A program made the translations under genes and the position numbers. A stretch of 64,000 nt of DNA from JBMOMT01 sp049324835 (GTDB taxonomy: Bacteria > Chloroflexota > Anaerolineae > CAYNKW01), in NCBI GenBank assembly GCA_049324835.1, contig JBMOMT010000074.1:62001-126000 (forward strand), written 5' to 3'. Below are positions 51,901 to 61,143 of the stretch, in pieces (positions within the stretch are counted from its first letter, which is position 1; each line of letters opens with the position of its first letter). The notes under the pieces are model-generated. The model was not told where the DNA came from and searched no databases. It saw nothing but the letters and a program-made list of their open reading frames with translations.

Positions 51901-54099
51901 ATGGACGAATCCACACTGACTTTGTTGGCCTGGCTCATCCCACTGTTTCCCTTCCTGGCCTTTGGCCTCATCGTATTGTTCACCAACCGCAATAAAAGGC
52001 TGAGCGCGGGTGTGGCCATCGGGGGTATGGGCATCTCTTTCCTGCTGGCCCAGATCGTCTTTTGGTCGGCGGTGACAACCCATGGCCTGGCCGAGCACCC
52101 CTGGCACATGACCATCGATTGGTTGCCGGTGGGTGATACGCCGTTCCAGATGGGGGTGATGATCGATCCACTGACGGCGGCCATGCTCTTTATGGTGACA
52201 CTGGTCTGCCTGATGATCTTTATCTACTCCTACGGCTATATGGGCGTCGGTAATCCGGAGCAGGGTAGCCAGCGCGGTTGGCCCGCCCCTTCTGGCTCGG
52301 TGGACGCGCTGGCGAGTCGTTTCTTCGCCTACATCTCGCTGTTTGCCTGCGGCATGTTGGGGCTGGTGGTGGCCGATAACCTGCTGATGCTCTTTGTCTT
52401 TTGGGAGATCATGGGTCTGTGCTCCTACCTGCTGATCGGCTTTTGGTGGGCCAGAAACTACCCCGACCCGCAGCGCATCACGCCCCGGCAGGCCGGTATG
52501 AAAGCCTTTCTCACCACCCGCGTGGGCGACGTGATCATGCTGTTGGGCATTCTGTTGCTTTACTCCCAGACGGGCACACTCTCGTTCAGCACGCTTCTCA
52601 GCCACGAGACGCTGGAGCACCTGGCCCACGTGGAGGTCTTTGTGCCTCTCTTTGGTTTGGTGTCGGCGGCCACTGTGGCGGCCGTGCTGGTCTTTGGCGG
52701 CACGGTGGGCAAATCGTCCCAGTTCCCGTTGCACGTCTGGCTGCCCGACGCGATGGAAGGTCCCACGCCGGTCAGCGCCCTGATTCACGCAGCGACGATG
52801 GTCTCGGCGGGTGTGTACCTCATCGTGCGCATGTTCCCACTGTATCAGGCGGTGGAGCATGGCCACAACCCGGCCAGTGGCGTCGTGGCCTTTATCGGCG
52901 CCTTTACCGCGCTGGCGGCATCGACCGTTGCCGTCGCCCAGTACGACATCAAACGCGTGCTGGCCTATTCCACCATCAGCCAGTTGGGCTACATGGTGGC
53001 GGCCATCGGCATCGGAGCCTATGTGGCGGCGGCGTTCCACCTGTTGACCCACGCCTTTTTCAAGGCGTTGCTCTTTCTCGCTTCCGGTTCGGTCATCCAC
53101 GGCATGGAGCACGGCCATCACCACGTGGCCCATCACGGGCATGGGGGCGGTCACGGCCACGACGAGGCTTTTGATGCCAACGACATGCGTTACATGGGCG
53201 GTCTGCTCCAAAAGATGCCGCGCACCGGCTGGACGTTCATCATCGGTGGGCTGGCGCTGAGTGGTTTTCCGATTCTGACGGCCGGCTTTTGGAGCAAGGA
53301 CGAGATCCTGAGCTTTGCCTGGAACGAGAACACTCTTGTCTTTGTGACGCTGGCGCTGTCGGCGCTGCTCACGGCTTTTTATACCGGGCGGCAGATTTTT
53401 ATGACCTTCTTTGGCCAACCGCGCACCGAGGCGGCGGCTCACGGCCACGAAAGCCCCGGCAGCATGACCTGGCCGTTGATCATCCTGGCCGTGTTTGCCC
53501 TGCTCGGCGGTTTTGTGGGCGTGCCGGAAGACTTTGCGCTGTTGGGTTCGATCTTGGGCGGCAACCCTTTCCATCACTTTGTGGGTGAGGTCGTCGAGAC
53601 GGTGGGCGTCCACCTGGCGCATCACCATTTCTCCTGGGGCCCGGTGGGTATTTCGGTGCTGGTGGCCCTGGGTGGGCTGTTCCTGGGCTGGCTGGTCTAC
53701 GGGCGCAAGCCGATGGCCGCCGGCGAGGTGGATCCACTCAAGCGCTGGCTGGGGCCGGTGCACACCGTGCTGGAGAACAAGTATTACGTGGACGAGTTGT
53801 ACCGGGCTGTTTTCATCCGGCCGACTGTGGCCGTCTCGAAAAAGGTCTACGCCTGGTTGGATCGTGGCCTCATCGACGGCATCTTGCACACGGTGGCCAG
53901 GGGCGCTTATACCGCCGGTGAGGGCAATCGCTGGTTCGACAAAAAAGTGGTGGATCATACGGTCGACCTGGTGGCCATCGCAGTTGGTAAGGTTGGAAAG
54001 AGCTTTCGTTCGTTGCAAACCGGGCGGGTACAGAATTATCTGTTGGTGGCTGCCGTCAGTGTGGCTGTTTTCGTGGCTTTTTACCTGGTCCTTTTCTAG
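51901..54099 (+). CDS. nuoL: NADH-quinone oxidoreductase subunit L, long form
   Basis: 732 residues, against roughly 610-660 for ordinary NuoL. Antiporter core with VFWEIMGLCSYLLIGFWW (TM5 Glu), GKSSQFPLHVWLPDAMEGPTP (TM7 Lys) and HAATMVSAGVY. Two extra features: a His/Gly-rich loop at about residues 401-428, and a lengthened lateral helix region in which WLDRGLID (W652) is repeated as WFDKKVVD (W678) exactly 26 residues later, before QTGRVQNYLL and the last TM helix. The extension is what a complex with an added NuoM would need. Confidence 0.95.
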   Translation: MDESTLTLLAWLIPLFPFLAFGLIVLFTNRNKRLSAGVAIGGMGISFLLAQIVFWSAVTTHGLAEHPWHMTIDWLPVGDTPFQMGVMIDPLTAAMLFMVTLVCLMIFIYSYGYMGVGNPEQGSQRGWPAPSGSVDALASRFFAYISLFACGMLGLVVADNLLMLFVFWEIMGLCSYLLIGFWWARNYPDPQRITPRQAGMKAFLTTRVGDVIMLLGILLLYSQTGTLSFSTLLSHETLEHLAHVEVFVPLFGLVSAATVAAVLVFGGTVGKSSQFPLHVWLPDAMEGPTPVSALIHAATMVSAGVYLIVRMFPLYQAVEHGHNPASGVVAFIGAFTALAASTVAVAQYDIKRVLAYSTISQLGYMVAAIGIGAYVAAAFHLLTHAFFKALLFLASGSVIHGMEHGHHHVAHHGHGGGHGHDEAFDANDMRYMGGLLQKMPRTGWTFIIGGLALSGFPILTAGFWSKDEILSFAWNENTLVFVTLALSALLTAFYTGRQIFMTFFGQPRTEAAAHGHESPGSMTWPLIILAVFALLGGFVGVPEDFALLGSILGGNPFHHFVGEVVETVGVHLAHHHFSWGPVGISVLVALGGLFLGWLVYGRKPMAAGEVDPLKRWLGPVHTVLENKYYVDELYRAVFIRPTVAVSKKVYAWLDRGLIDGILHTVARGAYTAGEGNRWFDKKVVDHTVDLVAIAVGKVGKSFRSLQTGRVQNYLLVAAVSVAVFVAFYLVLF

Positions 54100-54138
54100 C
54101 GCAAGTAACCGACCAATCGTTCTGACTGGGAGATTCCT

Positions 54139-55656
54139 ATGGATCTAAACGGATTTCCGATTCTTTCCCTGATCACCTTTGTGCCGATTCTCGGATCGGT
54201 GCTCGTTCTGTTCATCCCTGACAAAAACGAAAAGGCGATCAAATGGACGGCGCTGGTCGTCAGCCTCATTCCGTTGGCGCTATCGGTGGTGCTGTGGCTG
54301 AACTATGATTCATCGGTGCCGGGAATGCAGTTTGTGGAGGATTATCGCTGGTTCGATACGGTCAATTCTCGTTTTCGTATGGGCGTGGACGGTATCAGTG
54401 TGCCGATGATTTTCCTGACGGCGCTTCTCACCCCGGCGGCTGTTCTCTACTCTTTCAGCATCAAAGAACGCGTCAAGGCCTACTTTGCTCTCTTTTTGAT
54501 GTTGGAAATGGGCATGTTTGGCGTGTTCACCTCGCTGGACATGGTGCTGTTTTACGTCTTTTGGGAGATCGGCCTGGTGCCGATGTATTTTCTCATCTAC
54601 ATCTGGGGCAGCGCCAATCGCAAGTATGCGGCTCTCAAATTCTTCATTTTCACCCTGAGCGGCAGTGTACTGATGCTGCTGGCCATTCAGGTGATGTACC
54701 TGGCCACGGGCACCTTCCACGTGCTCGAATGGATGGGCAACCTGCAGCCCTTCCTGGGTGGCAACAAGGTTTGGTTCCTGGATAGCGAGATAGCGCGGCG
54801 GCTCGCCTTCTGGGCCTTCTTTATCGCCTTTGCCATCAAAGTGCCCGTCTGGCCCTTCCACACCTGGCTGCCCGATGCCCACACCGAGGCGCCCACGGCA
54901 GGCAGCATGCTGCTGGCCGGTGTGCTGCTCAAGCTGGGCTGTTACGGCTTTTTGCGGCTGGTGTTGCCCATCTTTCCCGACATGGCTCAAACCTACGCGC
55001 CGGTCATCGCTGTGCTGGGGCTGGCGGGTGTCATCCTGGGTGGGCTGGCAGCCATGGCCCAGACCGATTTCAAGCGGCTGGTGGCCTACTCATCGGTCAA
55101 CCACATGGGCTTTGTGGTGCTCTCGATCGCCACCATCGCTTCGGCGGGCGCGACGATGACCGATCGGGTCATCGCTTACAACGGTGCAGTGCTGCAAATG
55201 TTCAACCACGGCATCACGGCGGCGGCCATGTTTATGCTGGTCGGCGTGGTGTACGACCGGGCCCACACCCGAAACCTGGAGGATTTCGGCGGGCTGGGGG
55301 TGGTGATACCGGTCTATGGCGGCATCTTGCTCTTTAGCACCATGGCCTCGCTGGGCCTGCCGGGGCTCAACGGCTTTGTCAGTGAATTCATGATCTTCCG
55401 GGGTGCGTTCCCGGCCTTTACCATCTTGACCGTGCTGGCGACCATCGGCCTGGTGGTGACGGCGGCGTTTCTGTTGTGGATGATCCAGCGGGTGCTGCTG
55501 GGCCCGCTCAACCCACGCTGGGCCAAGATCCCAGAGATCAGCGTGCGTGAGATCGTGGCCGTAGCGCCGCTCATGGTGTTGATGTTGCTCATCGGTGTGT
55601 ATCCATCCTGGATTCTGACGACGATCAATCAAACCGTCTTGAACCTGCTAGGCTGA
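54139..55656 (+). CDS. nuoM: NADH-quinone oxidoreductase subunit M, copy 1
   Basis: 505 residues, about 14 TM helices. All charged antiporter residues are kept: E143 in FWEIGLVPMYFLIYIWG, K234 in FAIKVPVWPFHTWLPDAH and the TM8 Lys in AGVLLKLGCYGF. It is the canonical proton-pumping NuoM. GGGAGA precedes the ATG. Confidence 0.95.
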   Translation: MDLNGFPILSLITFVPILGSVLVLFIPDKNEKAIKWTALVVSLIPLALSVVLWLNYDSSVPGMQFVEDYRWFDTVNSRFRMGVDGISVPMIFLTALLTPAAVLYSFSIKERVKAYFALFLMLEMGMFGVFTSLDMVLFYVFWEIGLVPMYFLIYIWGSANRKYAALKFFIFTLSGSVLMLLAIQVMYLATGTFHVLEWMGNLQPFLGGNKVWFLDSEIARRLAFWAFFIAFAIKVPVWPFHTWLPDAHTEAPTAGSMLLAGVLLKLGCYGFLRLVLPIFPDMAQTYAPVIAVLGLAGVILGGLAAMAQTDFKRLVAYSSVNHMGFVVLSIATIASAGATMTDRVIAYNGAVLQMFNHGITAAAMFMLVGVVYDRAHTRNLEDFGGLGVVIPVYGGILLFSTMASLGLPGLNGFVSEFMIFRGAFPAFTILTVLATIGLVVTAAFLLWMIQRVLLGPLNPRWAKIPEISVREIVAVAPLMVLMLLIGVYPSWILTTINQTVLNLLG

Positions 55657-55711
55657 TCGCCTGCCCAGGGCAGAGTCGAAGGGCCTCACGGCGGAAGCGA
55701 GGGACGTGTCT

Positions 55712-57178
55712 ATGGATTTCCCGTTTTTGAGTGTCATTGTACTGACCCCGCTGACAGCGGGCTTGATCATGCTGTTGCAGCCGGCCGAGAAAAAAGAGCG
55801 TGTGCGGTGGATCGGCGCCATTGCCGGATTTTTCGTCATGGCCCTCTCGCTGTACGTTTATTTTGCCTACGACCGGAGCGGGGAAACCTGGCAGTTCGTG
55901 GAAGAGTATTCCTGGGTGCCTTCTCTGGGCATCTCGTGGAAGGTGGGCGCCGACGGCGTGAACCTGCCCATGCTGGCTCTGACCGGCGTGGTGCTGTTCT
56001 GCGGCGCGCTGGTTTCGTGGGGCATCGACGACCGCCCGCGCGAGTTTTATGCGTTTCTGTTCATCCTGACCACTGGTGTGTTGGGCGTCTTTGCCGCACT
56101 GGATCTGTTCATGCTCTTTTTCGCCTACGAGCTGGCCGTCTTTCCCATGTATCTACTCATCGTCATCTGGGGCTGGAAGGTGACGCGCGAGTATGCGGCC
56201 ATGAAGTTGACGCTGTATCTGCTGGTCGGCTCGATCATCGCGCTGATCGGCCTGTTGGCCATGTATTTCAAGGCCGGCATGCACACTTTTGACATGCTCA
56301 GATTGACCGAGGCGGGTTTTCCAGCCGACTTTCAGCGGCTCTTTTTCCTGCCGGTGTTCCTGGGCTTTGGTGTGCTGGCTGCCATCTGGCCCTTCCATAC
56401 CTGGTCGCCAGATGGGCACGTGGCCGCCCCGACGGCAGTGAGCATGTTGCACGCTGGTGTGCTGATGAAGGTGGGGGCCTACAGCGCGCTGCGGGTGGGC
56501 ATCATGCTTTTGCCCGAGGGGGCCAAACAATGGCTGCCGTGGGTCGTGATTCTGACCACGGTGAACGTGGTCTATGGCGCATCGGTGGCGATGGTGCAAA
56601 AAGATTTTAAATACGTCATCGGCTATTCCAGCGTGAGCCACATGGGGCTGGTGAGCATGGGCTTTGCGGCCATGAACCTCACTGCCATGACTGGCTCTGG
56701 CGTGCAGATGTTCTCGCACGGCATCATGACGGCCCTCTTTTTTGCCATCGTGGGCATCGTCTACGACCGGGCGCACACGCGGCACCTGCCCGACCTGGGT
56801 GGGTTTGTGCGCAAACTGCCGTGGGTGACGGTGGCCTTTGTCGTCGGTGGTCTGGTTTCGATGGGCATGCCGGGCCTTTCAGGATTCATCGCCGAATTCC
56901 AGATTCTGACCGGCGTGTGGGATGCCTACCCCGTTGCAGCCGCTCTGTGTGTGCTGGGCATTGTCTTTACGGCAGCCTATGTGTTGCGGGTGACCGGCGC
57001 GGTCTTTTTCGGCGATCTAAAACCCGAGTATGAAGACCTGCCCGGTTCCACGGTTCGGGACAAGATCGCGCTCTTTATCCTGTGCGCCGTCCTGATCATC
57101 GTCGGCGTCTTTCCTTCCATCATGGTGGACCTCGTTCGTTCGGGGATGGAGCCGATCGTGCAACTATTGGGAGGTTAG
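55712..57178 (+). CDS. nuoM: NADH-quinone oxidoreductase subunit M, copy 2 (divergent)
   Basis: 488 residues. Same fold and TM8 Lys (K253 in HAGVLMKVGAYS) and TM5 Glu (E140 in AYELAVFPMYLLIVIWG). The TM7 Lys is replaced: FGVLAAIWPFHTWSPDGH aligns with FAIKVPVWPFHTWLPDAH so that L222 stands where K234 stands in copy 1. ATG at 55712 chosen over a GTG 6 bp earlier. Paralogue rather than recent duplicate, as the two copies are quite different. Confidence 0.93.
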   Translation: MDFPFLSVIVLTPLTAGLIMLLQPAEKKERVRWIGAIAGFFVMALSLYVYFAYDRSGETWQFVEEYSWVPSLGISWKVGADGVNLPMLALTGVVLFCGALVSWGIDDRPREFYAFLFILTTGVLGVFAALDLFMLFFAYELAVFPMYLLIVIWGWKVTREYAAMKLTLYLLVGSIIALIGLLAMYFKAGMHTFDMLRLTEAGFPADFQRLFFLPVFLGFGVLAAIWPFHTWSPDGHVAAPTAVSMLHAGVLMKVGAYSALRVGIMLLPEGAKQWLPWVVILTTVNVVYGASVAMVQKDFKYVIGYSSVSHMGLVSMGFAAMNLTAMTGSGVQMFSHGIMTALFFAIVGIVYDRAHTRHLPDLGGFVRKLPWVTVAFVVGGLVSMGMPGLSGFIAEFQILTGVWDAYPVAAALCVLGIVFTAAYVLRVTGAVFFGDLKPEYEDLPGSTVRDKIALFILCAVLIIVGVFPSIMVDLVRSGMEPIVQLLGG

Positions 57179-57180
57179 CT

Positions 57181-58614
57181 TTGGACTTTTTCCCCGTTCT
57201 ACCGGAAATCTTGCTTTTCGTCTTGGCCTTGATTGTGCTGGGCCTGGATCTGTTTGCCTCGGAGCAGGGCAAAAAGGCCGTGGGTTATGTCGGCGTGGCC
57301 GGGTTGCTGGCGCTGTTTGTCCTGAATCTCTTTTGGAATCCGGGCAGCGGCGCGCCGACGCTCGGCGGCATGCTGTCTAACGACTCGATCGCCCAGGTGT
57401 TCAAGGGGTTGTTCCTGCTGGCCGCCGCACTGACGCTGCTGGTTTCCCAGGGCTTCATGGGACTGGGGCGGCAGGGTGAGTACGTGGCCCTGGTCATCGT
57501 GGCCACCGCCGGCATGAGCCTGATGGCTTCATCGGCAGACCTGATCATGCTCTACGTGGCCATGGAGACCACCAGCATCGCTCTGTTCATCCTGGCAGCC
57601 TATATCCGGGGCAACGTCCGGTCTATCGAATCTGGCCTCAAGTATTTTCTGTTCGGCGCGTTTGCCTCGGCGTTGATGTTATACGGCATGACCCTCATCT
57701 ATGGTCTCACCGGCACCACCGGGCTGACCGGCATCGCCGCGGCTGTGGCAGGTATGGGCGATGAACTGATCCTGGCGCTGGTGGGCATTACGCTGCTGTT
57801 GGTGGGTTTTTCTTTCAAGGTATCGGCTGTGCCGTTTCACATGTGGACGCCCGACGTGTACGAAGGTGCACCCACGCCCATCACGGCCTTTATCTCGGTG
57901 GCCTCCAAAGCCGCAGGCTTTGCGGTGGTGTTACGGGTGCTGTTCACCGCTTTTGGCGCAGGCAGTGTACAAGAGGAGTGGGTGGCGCTGGTGGCGGCGT
58001 TCTCGATGGTGACGATGACACTGGGCAACGTGGTGGCTCTGTGGCAGACCAACATCAAGCGCCTGCTGGCTTATTCCAGTATCGCTCAGGCAGGTTATAT
58101 GCTCATCGGCGTCGCCAGTGCGTCAGAGTTGGGCGTGGCGGCGGTATTGTTCTACCTGATGACCTACACCCTGACCAACGTCGCCGCCTTTACCGTGATC
58201 ATCATTTTCTCTCGAGTGTCCGGCAGTGAAGAGATCGCTGCCTACGATGGGTTGAGCCGTCGTTCGCCTTACCTGGCTCTGGCGATGCTCCTGGCGTTAC
58301 TCTCGTTGGGCGGCATCCCGCCGCTGGGTGGTTTTTTTGGCAAGTTGTACCTCTTTAGTGCGGCCATCGAGCAGGGTTACATATGGCTGGTGGTGGTGGG
58401 CGTGCTGAACAGCATCGTGGCGCTGTTCTACTATCTGGGCGTGGTCGCCCGGCCAATGTACGTCAATCGCTCTGAAGATGAAGCCAAGCCGCTGCCGGTT
58501 CCTGCGCCGCTGATGGCGACTCTGGCGGTGTGCATCCTGGGCATCGTTGTGTTGGGCGTGTTCCCCACACCGTTCTTCGAGCTGGCGCAGCGGGTGGCGG
58601 TGGCCTTGTTCTAG
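57181..58614 (+). CDS. nuoN: NADH-quinone oxidoreductase subunit N
   Basis: 477 residues, about 14 TM helices. TM5 Glu in YVAMETTSIALFIL, TM7 Lys in GFSFKVSAVPFHMWTPDVYEG, later RLLAYSSIAQAGYML. TTG start directly after nuoM2, with GGGAGG 6 nt upstream. Last gene of the complex I cluster; atp genes follow at once. Confidence 0.95.
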   Translation: MDFFPVLPEILLFVLALIVLGLDLFASEQGKKAVGYVGVAGLLALFVLNLFWNPGSGAPTLGGMLSNDSIAQVFKGLFLLAAALTLLVSQGFMGLGRQGEYVALVIVATAGMSLMASSADLIMLYVAMETTSIALFILAAYIRGNVRSIESGLKYFLFGAFASALMLYGMTLIYGLTGTTGLTGIAAAVAGMGDELILALVGITLLLVGFSFKVSAVPFHMWTPDVYEGAPTPITAFISVASKAAGFAVVLRVLFTAFGAGSVQEEWVALVAAFSMVTMTLGNVVALWQTNIKRLLAYSSIAQAGYMLIGVASASELGVAAVLFYLMTYTLTNVAAFTVIIIFSRVSGSEEIAAYDGLSRRSPYLALAMLLALLSLGGIPPLGGFFGKLYLFSAAIEQGYIWLVVVGVLNSIVALFYYLGVVARPMYVNRSEDEAKPLPVPAPLMATLAVCILGIVVLGVFPTPFFELAQRVAVALF

Positions 58615-58628
58615 GTGGGGAGGCCGGA

Positions 58629-58922
58629 GTGAGCAGCTGGCGTGATGCTTTTCAACAGCAACAGATGCGAGACATGGCCTGGGGGTGTGCCCTGGCCAGC
58701 CAGATGGGCTTTGCCATCGCCGGGCCGGTGCTCGTCTGTCTGGCTGTGGGGTATCTGCTGGATATACGCCTGGGTACGTTGCCCTGGATCGCGTTGGCGC
58801 TGATGGTGGTCGGGGCAGTAAGCGGCCCCATCATCGCTTACCGCTGGGTGACAAAGGCGGTGCAGCAGCGGTTCACCGGTCGAGAGCCGGGCGAGCCGGC
58901 TGGGGAAGAGAATCTGAACTAG
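58629..58922 (+). CDS. AtpZ/AtpI-like protein
   Basis: 97 residues. Two TM helices (about 20-42, 48-68) with GPVLVCLAVGYLLDIRLGTLPW, the AtpZ-family pattern. It helps ATP synthase assembly or magnesium supply. GTG start with GGAGG upstream; 14 bp after nuoN, so possibly co-transcribed with the nuo genes. Confidence 0.8.
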   Translation: MSSWRDAFQQQQMRDMAWGCALASQMGFAIAGPVLVCLAVGYLLDIRLGTLPWIALALMVVGAVSGPIIAYRWVTKAVQQRFTGREPGEPAGEENLN

Positions 58923-58931
58923 GAGGCTGTT

Positions 58932-59825
58932 GTGATACCAAAAACGACAGGCGGTCGCCTTGGTTGTGTGGCTTTGATCGTGGTTTTGTTGGGTTTGTGC
59001 GTGGGCGGCCTTTTTCTAGGCGGCATCATGAACCCAGATACGCACCTGCCAGAGATCAGTCTGGCGGCAGAAAAAATCCCCTTGCCGTTCGATATCCCAC
59101 TCATCGGCCATGAATTGCCCAACACCTTCCCGGCCACCTGGCTGACCATGCTGATTCTGATCCTGTTGGCCATTCTGGGGACGCGCAAGATGAAGATGGT
59201 GCCTGGCGGCCTGCAGAATGTCGTTGAGGCCGTTGTAGAGATGTTCTACAATTTTATCGAGGGTGTGGCCGGAGAAAAAGCGCGCTGGTTCTTTCCTCTC
59301 ATCGCTACATTCTTCTTTTTCATCCTCATTTCCAACTGGATGGGGTTACTGCCTGGGGTGGGGAGCGTCGGCGTCTATGCCGAGCATCACGGGCACCAGG
59401 TGTTGGTGCCATTCCTGCGGGGGGCCAACGCCGATCTGAACACCACTCTGGCTCTGGCCCTCATTTCTGTGGCAGCCACGCAGTACATTGGTCTACGCTC
59501 GCAGGGCATCAAATACCTGAGGAAATTCTTCACCTTCAAGGGTTCGGCCGTCTACGAGCGCCCCATCAACGCCTTTGTCGGCATTTTGGAGTTACTCAGC
59601 GAGTTCATCAAAATCCTCTCGTTTGGCTTTCGTCTTTTTGGCAACATTTTTGCCGGTGAGGTGTTGCTCATCGTCATGGCTTTTTTGGCAACCTTTATCG
59701 CCTCGCTGCCCTTTATGGGGTTGGAGTTGTTTGTTGGTTTGGTACAGGCTCTCATCTTTTCCATGCTCAGTCTGGTCTTTTTTATGATGGCTACGGTCAG
59801 CCACGACGAGCACGAGAGTCACTAG
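58932..59825 (+). CDS. atpB: ATP synthase F0 subunit a
   Basis: 297 residues. Five to six TM helices. The essential Arg is in SFGFRLFGNIFAGEVLL, and PLIATFFFFILISNWMGLLPG is the TM2 signature. GTG start with AGGAGG upstream. Forms the proton half-channels with the c-ring. Confidence 0.95.
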   Translation: MIPKTTGGRLGCVALIVVLLGLCVGGLFLGGIMNPDTHLPEISLAAEKIPLPFDIPLIGHELPNTFPATWLTMLILILLAILGTRKMKMVPGGLQNVVEAVVEMFYNFIEGVAGEKARWFFPLIATFFFFILISNWMGLLPGVGSVGVYAEHHGHQVLVPFLRGANADLNTTLALALISVAATQYIGLRSQGIKYLRKFFTFKGSAVYERPINAFVGILELLSEFIKILSFGFRLFGNIFAGEVLLIVMAFLATFIASLPFMGLELFVGLVQALIFSMLSLVFFMMATVSHDEHESH

Positions 59826-59881
59826 GTTGTCCTGCAATATCAAGAATCCGTAGAGGAAATCAGTTTCAAGGAGGGTACATT

Positions 59882-60118
59882 ATGCCTGAAAACGTTGAAG
59901 CCGCCCGTCAGATTGCTGCTGCTCTGGCTATCGCTATCGGCGCCATTGGCCCGGCGTTGGCCATCGGAATGCTGGGCAGCAAGGCCATGGAGGCCATTGG
60001 CCGCAACCCGCAGGCCAGCGGCAACATCCTGACCAACATGATCCTGGCGCTGGCTTTTGCCGAGGCCATTGCCATTTATGCATTGGTTGTGGCCCTGGCG
60101 ATCAAGTTTGTCGCCTAA
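59882..60118 (+). CDS. atpE: ATP synthase F0 subunit c
   Basis: 78 residues, two TM helices with the polar loop IGRNPQ and the ion-binding Glu in LALAFAEAIAIYAL. The Na+ ligand set (Gln in helix 1, Ser/Thr after the Glu) is absent (GPALAIG and AEA), so it is predicted to be proton-coupled. Long SD-like AAGGAGG upstream. Confidence 0.95.
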   Translation: MPENVEAARQIAAALAIAIGAIGPALAIGMLGSKAMEAIGRNPQASGNILTNMILALAFAEAIAIYALVVALAIKFVA

Positions 60119-60132
60119 GGAGGGAGAGGCCA

Positions 60133-60879
60133 TTGGAAGGACTCGGAATCAACTTTAACTTTCTGCTCTCCCAGGCGGTCAACTTTTTGATCCTGTTCGT
60201 CGCCCTGTATTTCTTGCTTTGGAAACGGGTGTTGAATTTCCTGGATGCGCGCAAACAGCGCATCCAGGAAGGGCTGGAAAAAGCCGAACAGGCCGACAAA
60301 GAGCTGGCTCGCGCCCGGACAGCCTTTGCGGAAAAGGTGGCCGAAGCAGAGGTAGAGGCCAATCGCATCAAAGCTGAAGCCAGAGAGGCTGCCGCGCAAG
60401 AGAGTGCCCGCATCCTCGACGATGCGCGGGTGCAGGTCGAGCGCGGCCGGGCTGAGGTGTTGGCGCAGGTCGAGTTGGAGCGCCAGCGCATGTTGAAGGA
60501 CTTGCGTGGGCAGGTGGCCGCGCTGGCCGCTGCTGCGGCCAACAAGATCGTCGGCGAGGCGTTGGATGAAGAGCGTCAACGGCGATTGGTGCAAGAGTTC
60601 TTTAGCGGCATCCAGGCCGGTCGGGTGGTCATCCTGGAGAAAACCAAACTGGCCGACATGGCCGGCAAGCCCGCCAGAGTGATCTCTGCCCTGCCGCTGT
60701 CCGTTGAAGAGCAGACCACCATCAGCAAGGGGCTGGCGCAGCAGTTGCGCGGCGAACCGCAGATCGAGTTTGCGGTCGACCCCTCCATCCTCGGCGGGTT
60801 GGTCATCCGCATTGGCGATCGGGTAGTGGATGGCAGTGTTGCAGGTCAGTTGACGTCTTTGCGGGCCAGTTTGAGCTAG
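60133..60879 (+). CDS. atpF: ATP synthase subunit b fused to delta C-terminal domain
   Basis: 248 residues. N-terminal TM helix (about 5-28) and long coiled coil (about 30-155) as in subunit b, then residues about 178-248 read as the OSCP/delta C-terminal domain (ISALPLSVEEQTTISK, then VDPSILGGLVIRIGDRVVDG). The delta N-terminal domain is missing, so this is not a complete b-delta fusion. TTG start with GGAGGGAG upstream. No F1 gene follows. Confidence 0.85.
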   Translation: MEGLGINFNFLLSQAVNFLILFVALYFLLWKRVLNFLDARKQRIQEGLEKAEQADKELARARTAFAEKVAEAEVEANRIKAEAREAAAQESARILDDARVQVERGRAEVLAQVELERQRMLKDLRGQVAALAAAAANKIVGEALDEERQRRLVQEFFSGIQAGRVVILEKTKLADMAGKPARVISALPLSVEEQTTISKGLAQQLRGEPQIEFAVDPSILGGLVIRIGDRVVDGSVAGQLTSLRASLS

Positions 60880-61143
60880 ACGGCTGCCTGAACCCCAGAT
60901 CACAGCTTGTATCCAATTCAGAGGGCCTGTTCCGCGTGTCTCGTGCAAAGCGTCAAGGTGTACCTTGGCGTTTTTGCTTTGGTTGCTCGGGTGAGCTGGC
61001 TGCAAGGTGCGACGCATTTGGTGCGATACCCTGGAGATTTTTCATCGCTTCCCACCTGCAACAGTAAGGATAGCTCTTGCGTAATTGGTGTTGAATTACG
61101 CTTTAGGTTCCGGCTGGCTCAAATGCTCATGGGAGGATAAGAC
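60880..61143. other. Intergenic region after the F0 genes
   Basis: 264 bp; I see no gene. Only a ribosome site (GGGAGG) near its end, before the small membrane protein. AtpH/A/G/D/C do not follow here. Confidence 0.6.

Noticed and set aside
51850..54018. 722-codon His/Gln/Arg-rich minus-strand frame
   Set aside because: Exact shadow of nuoL; composition reflects the codon bias of that gene and no domain is recognisable.
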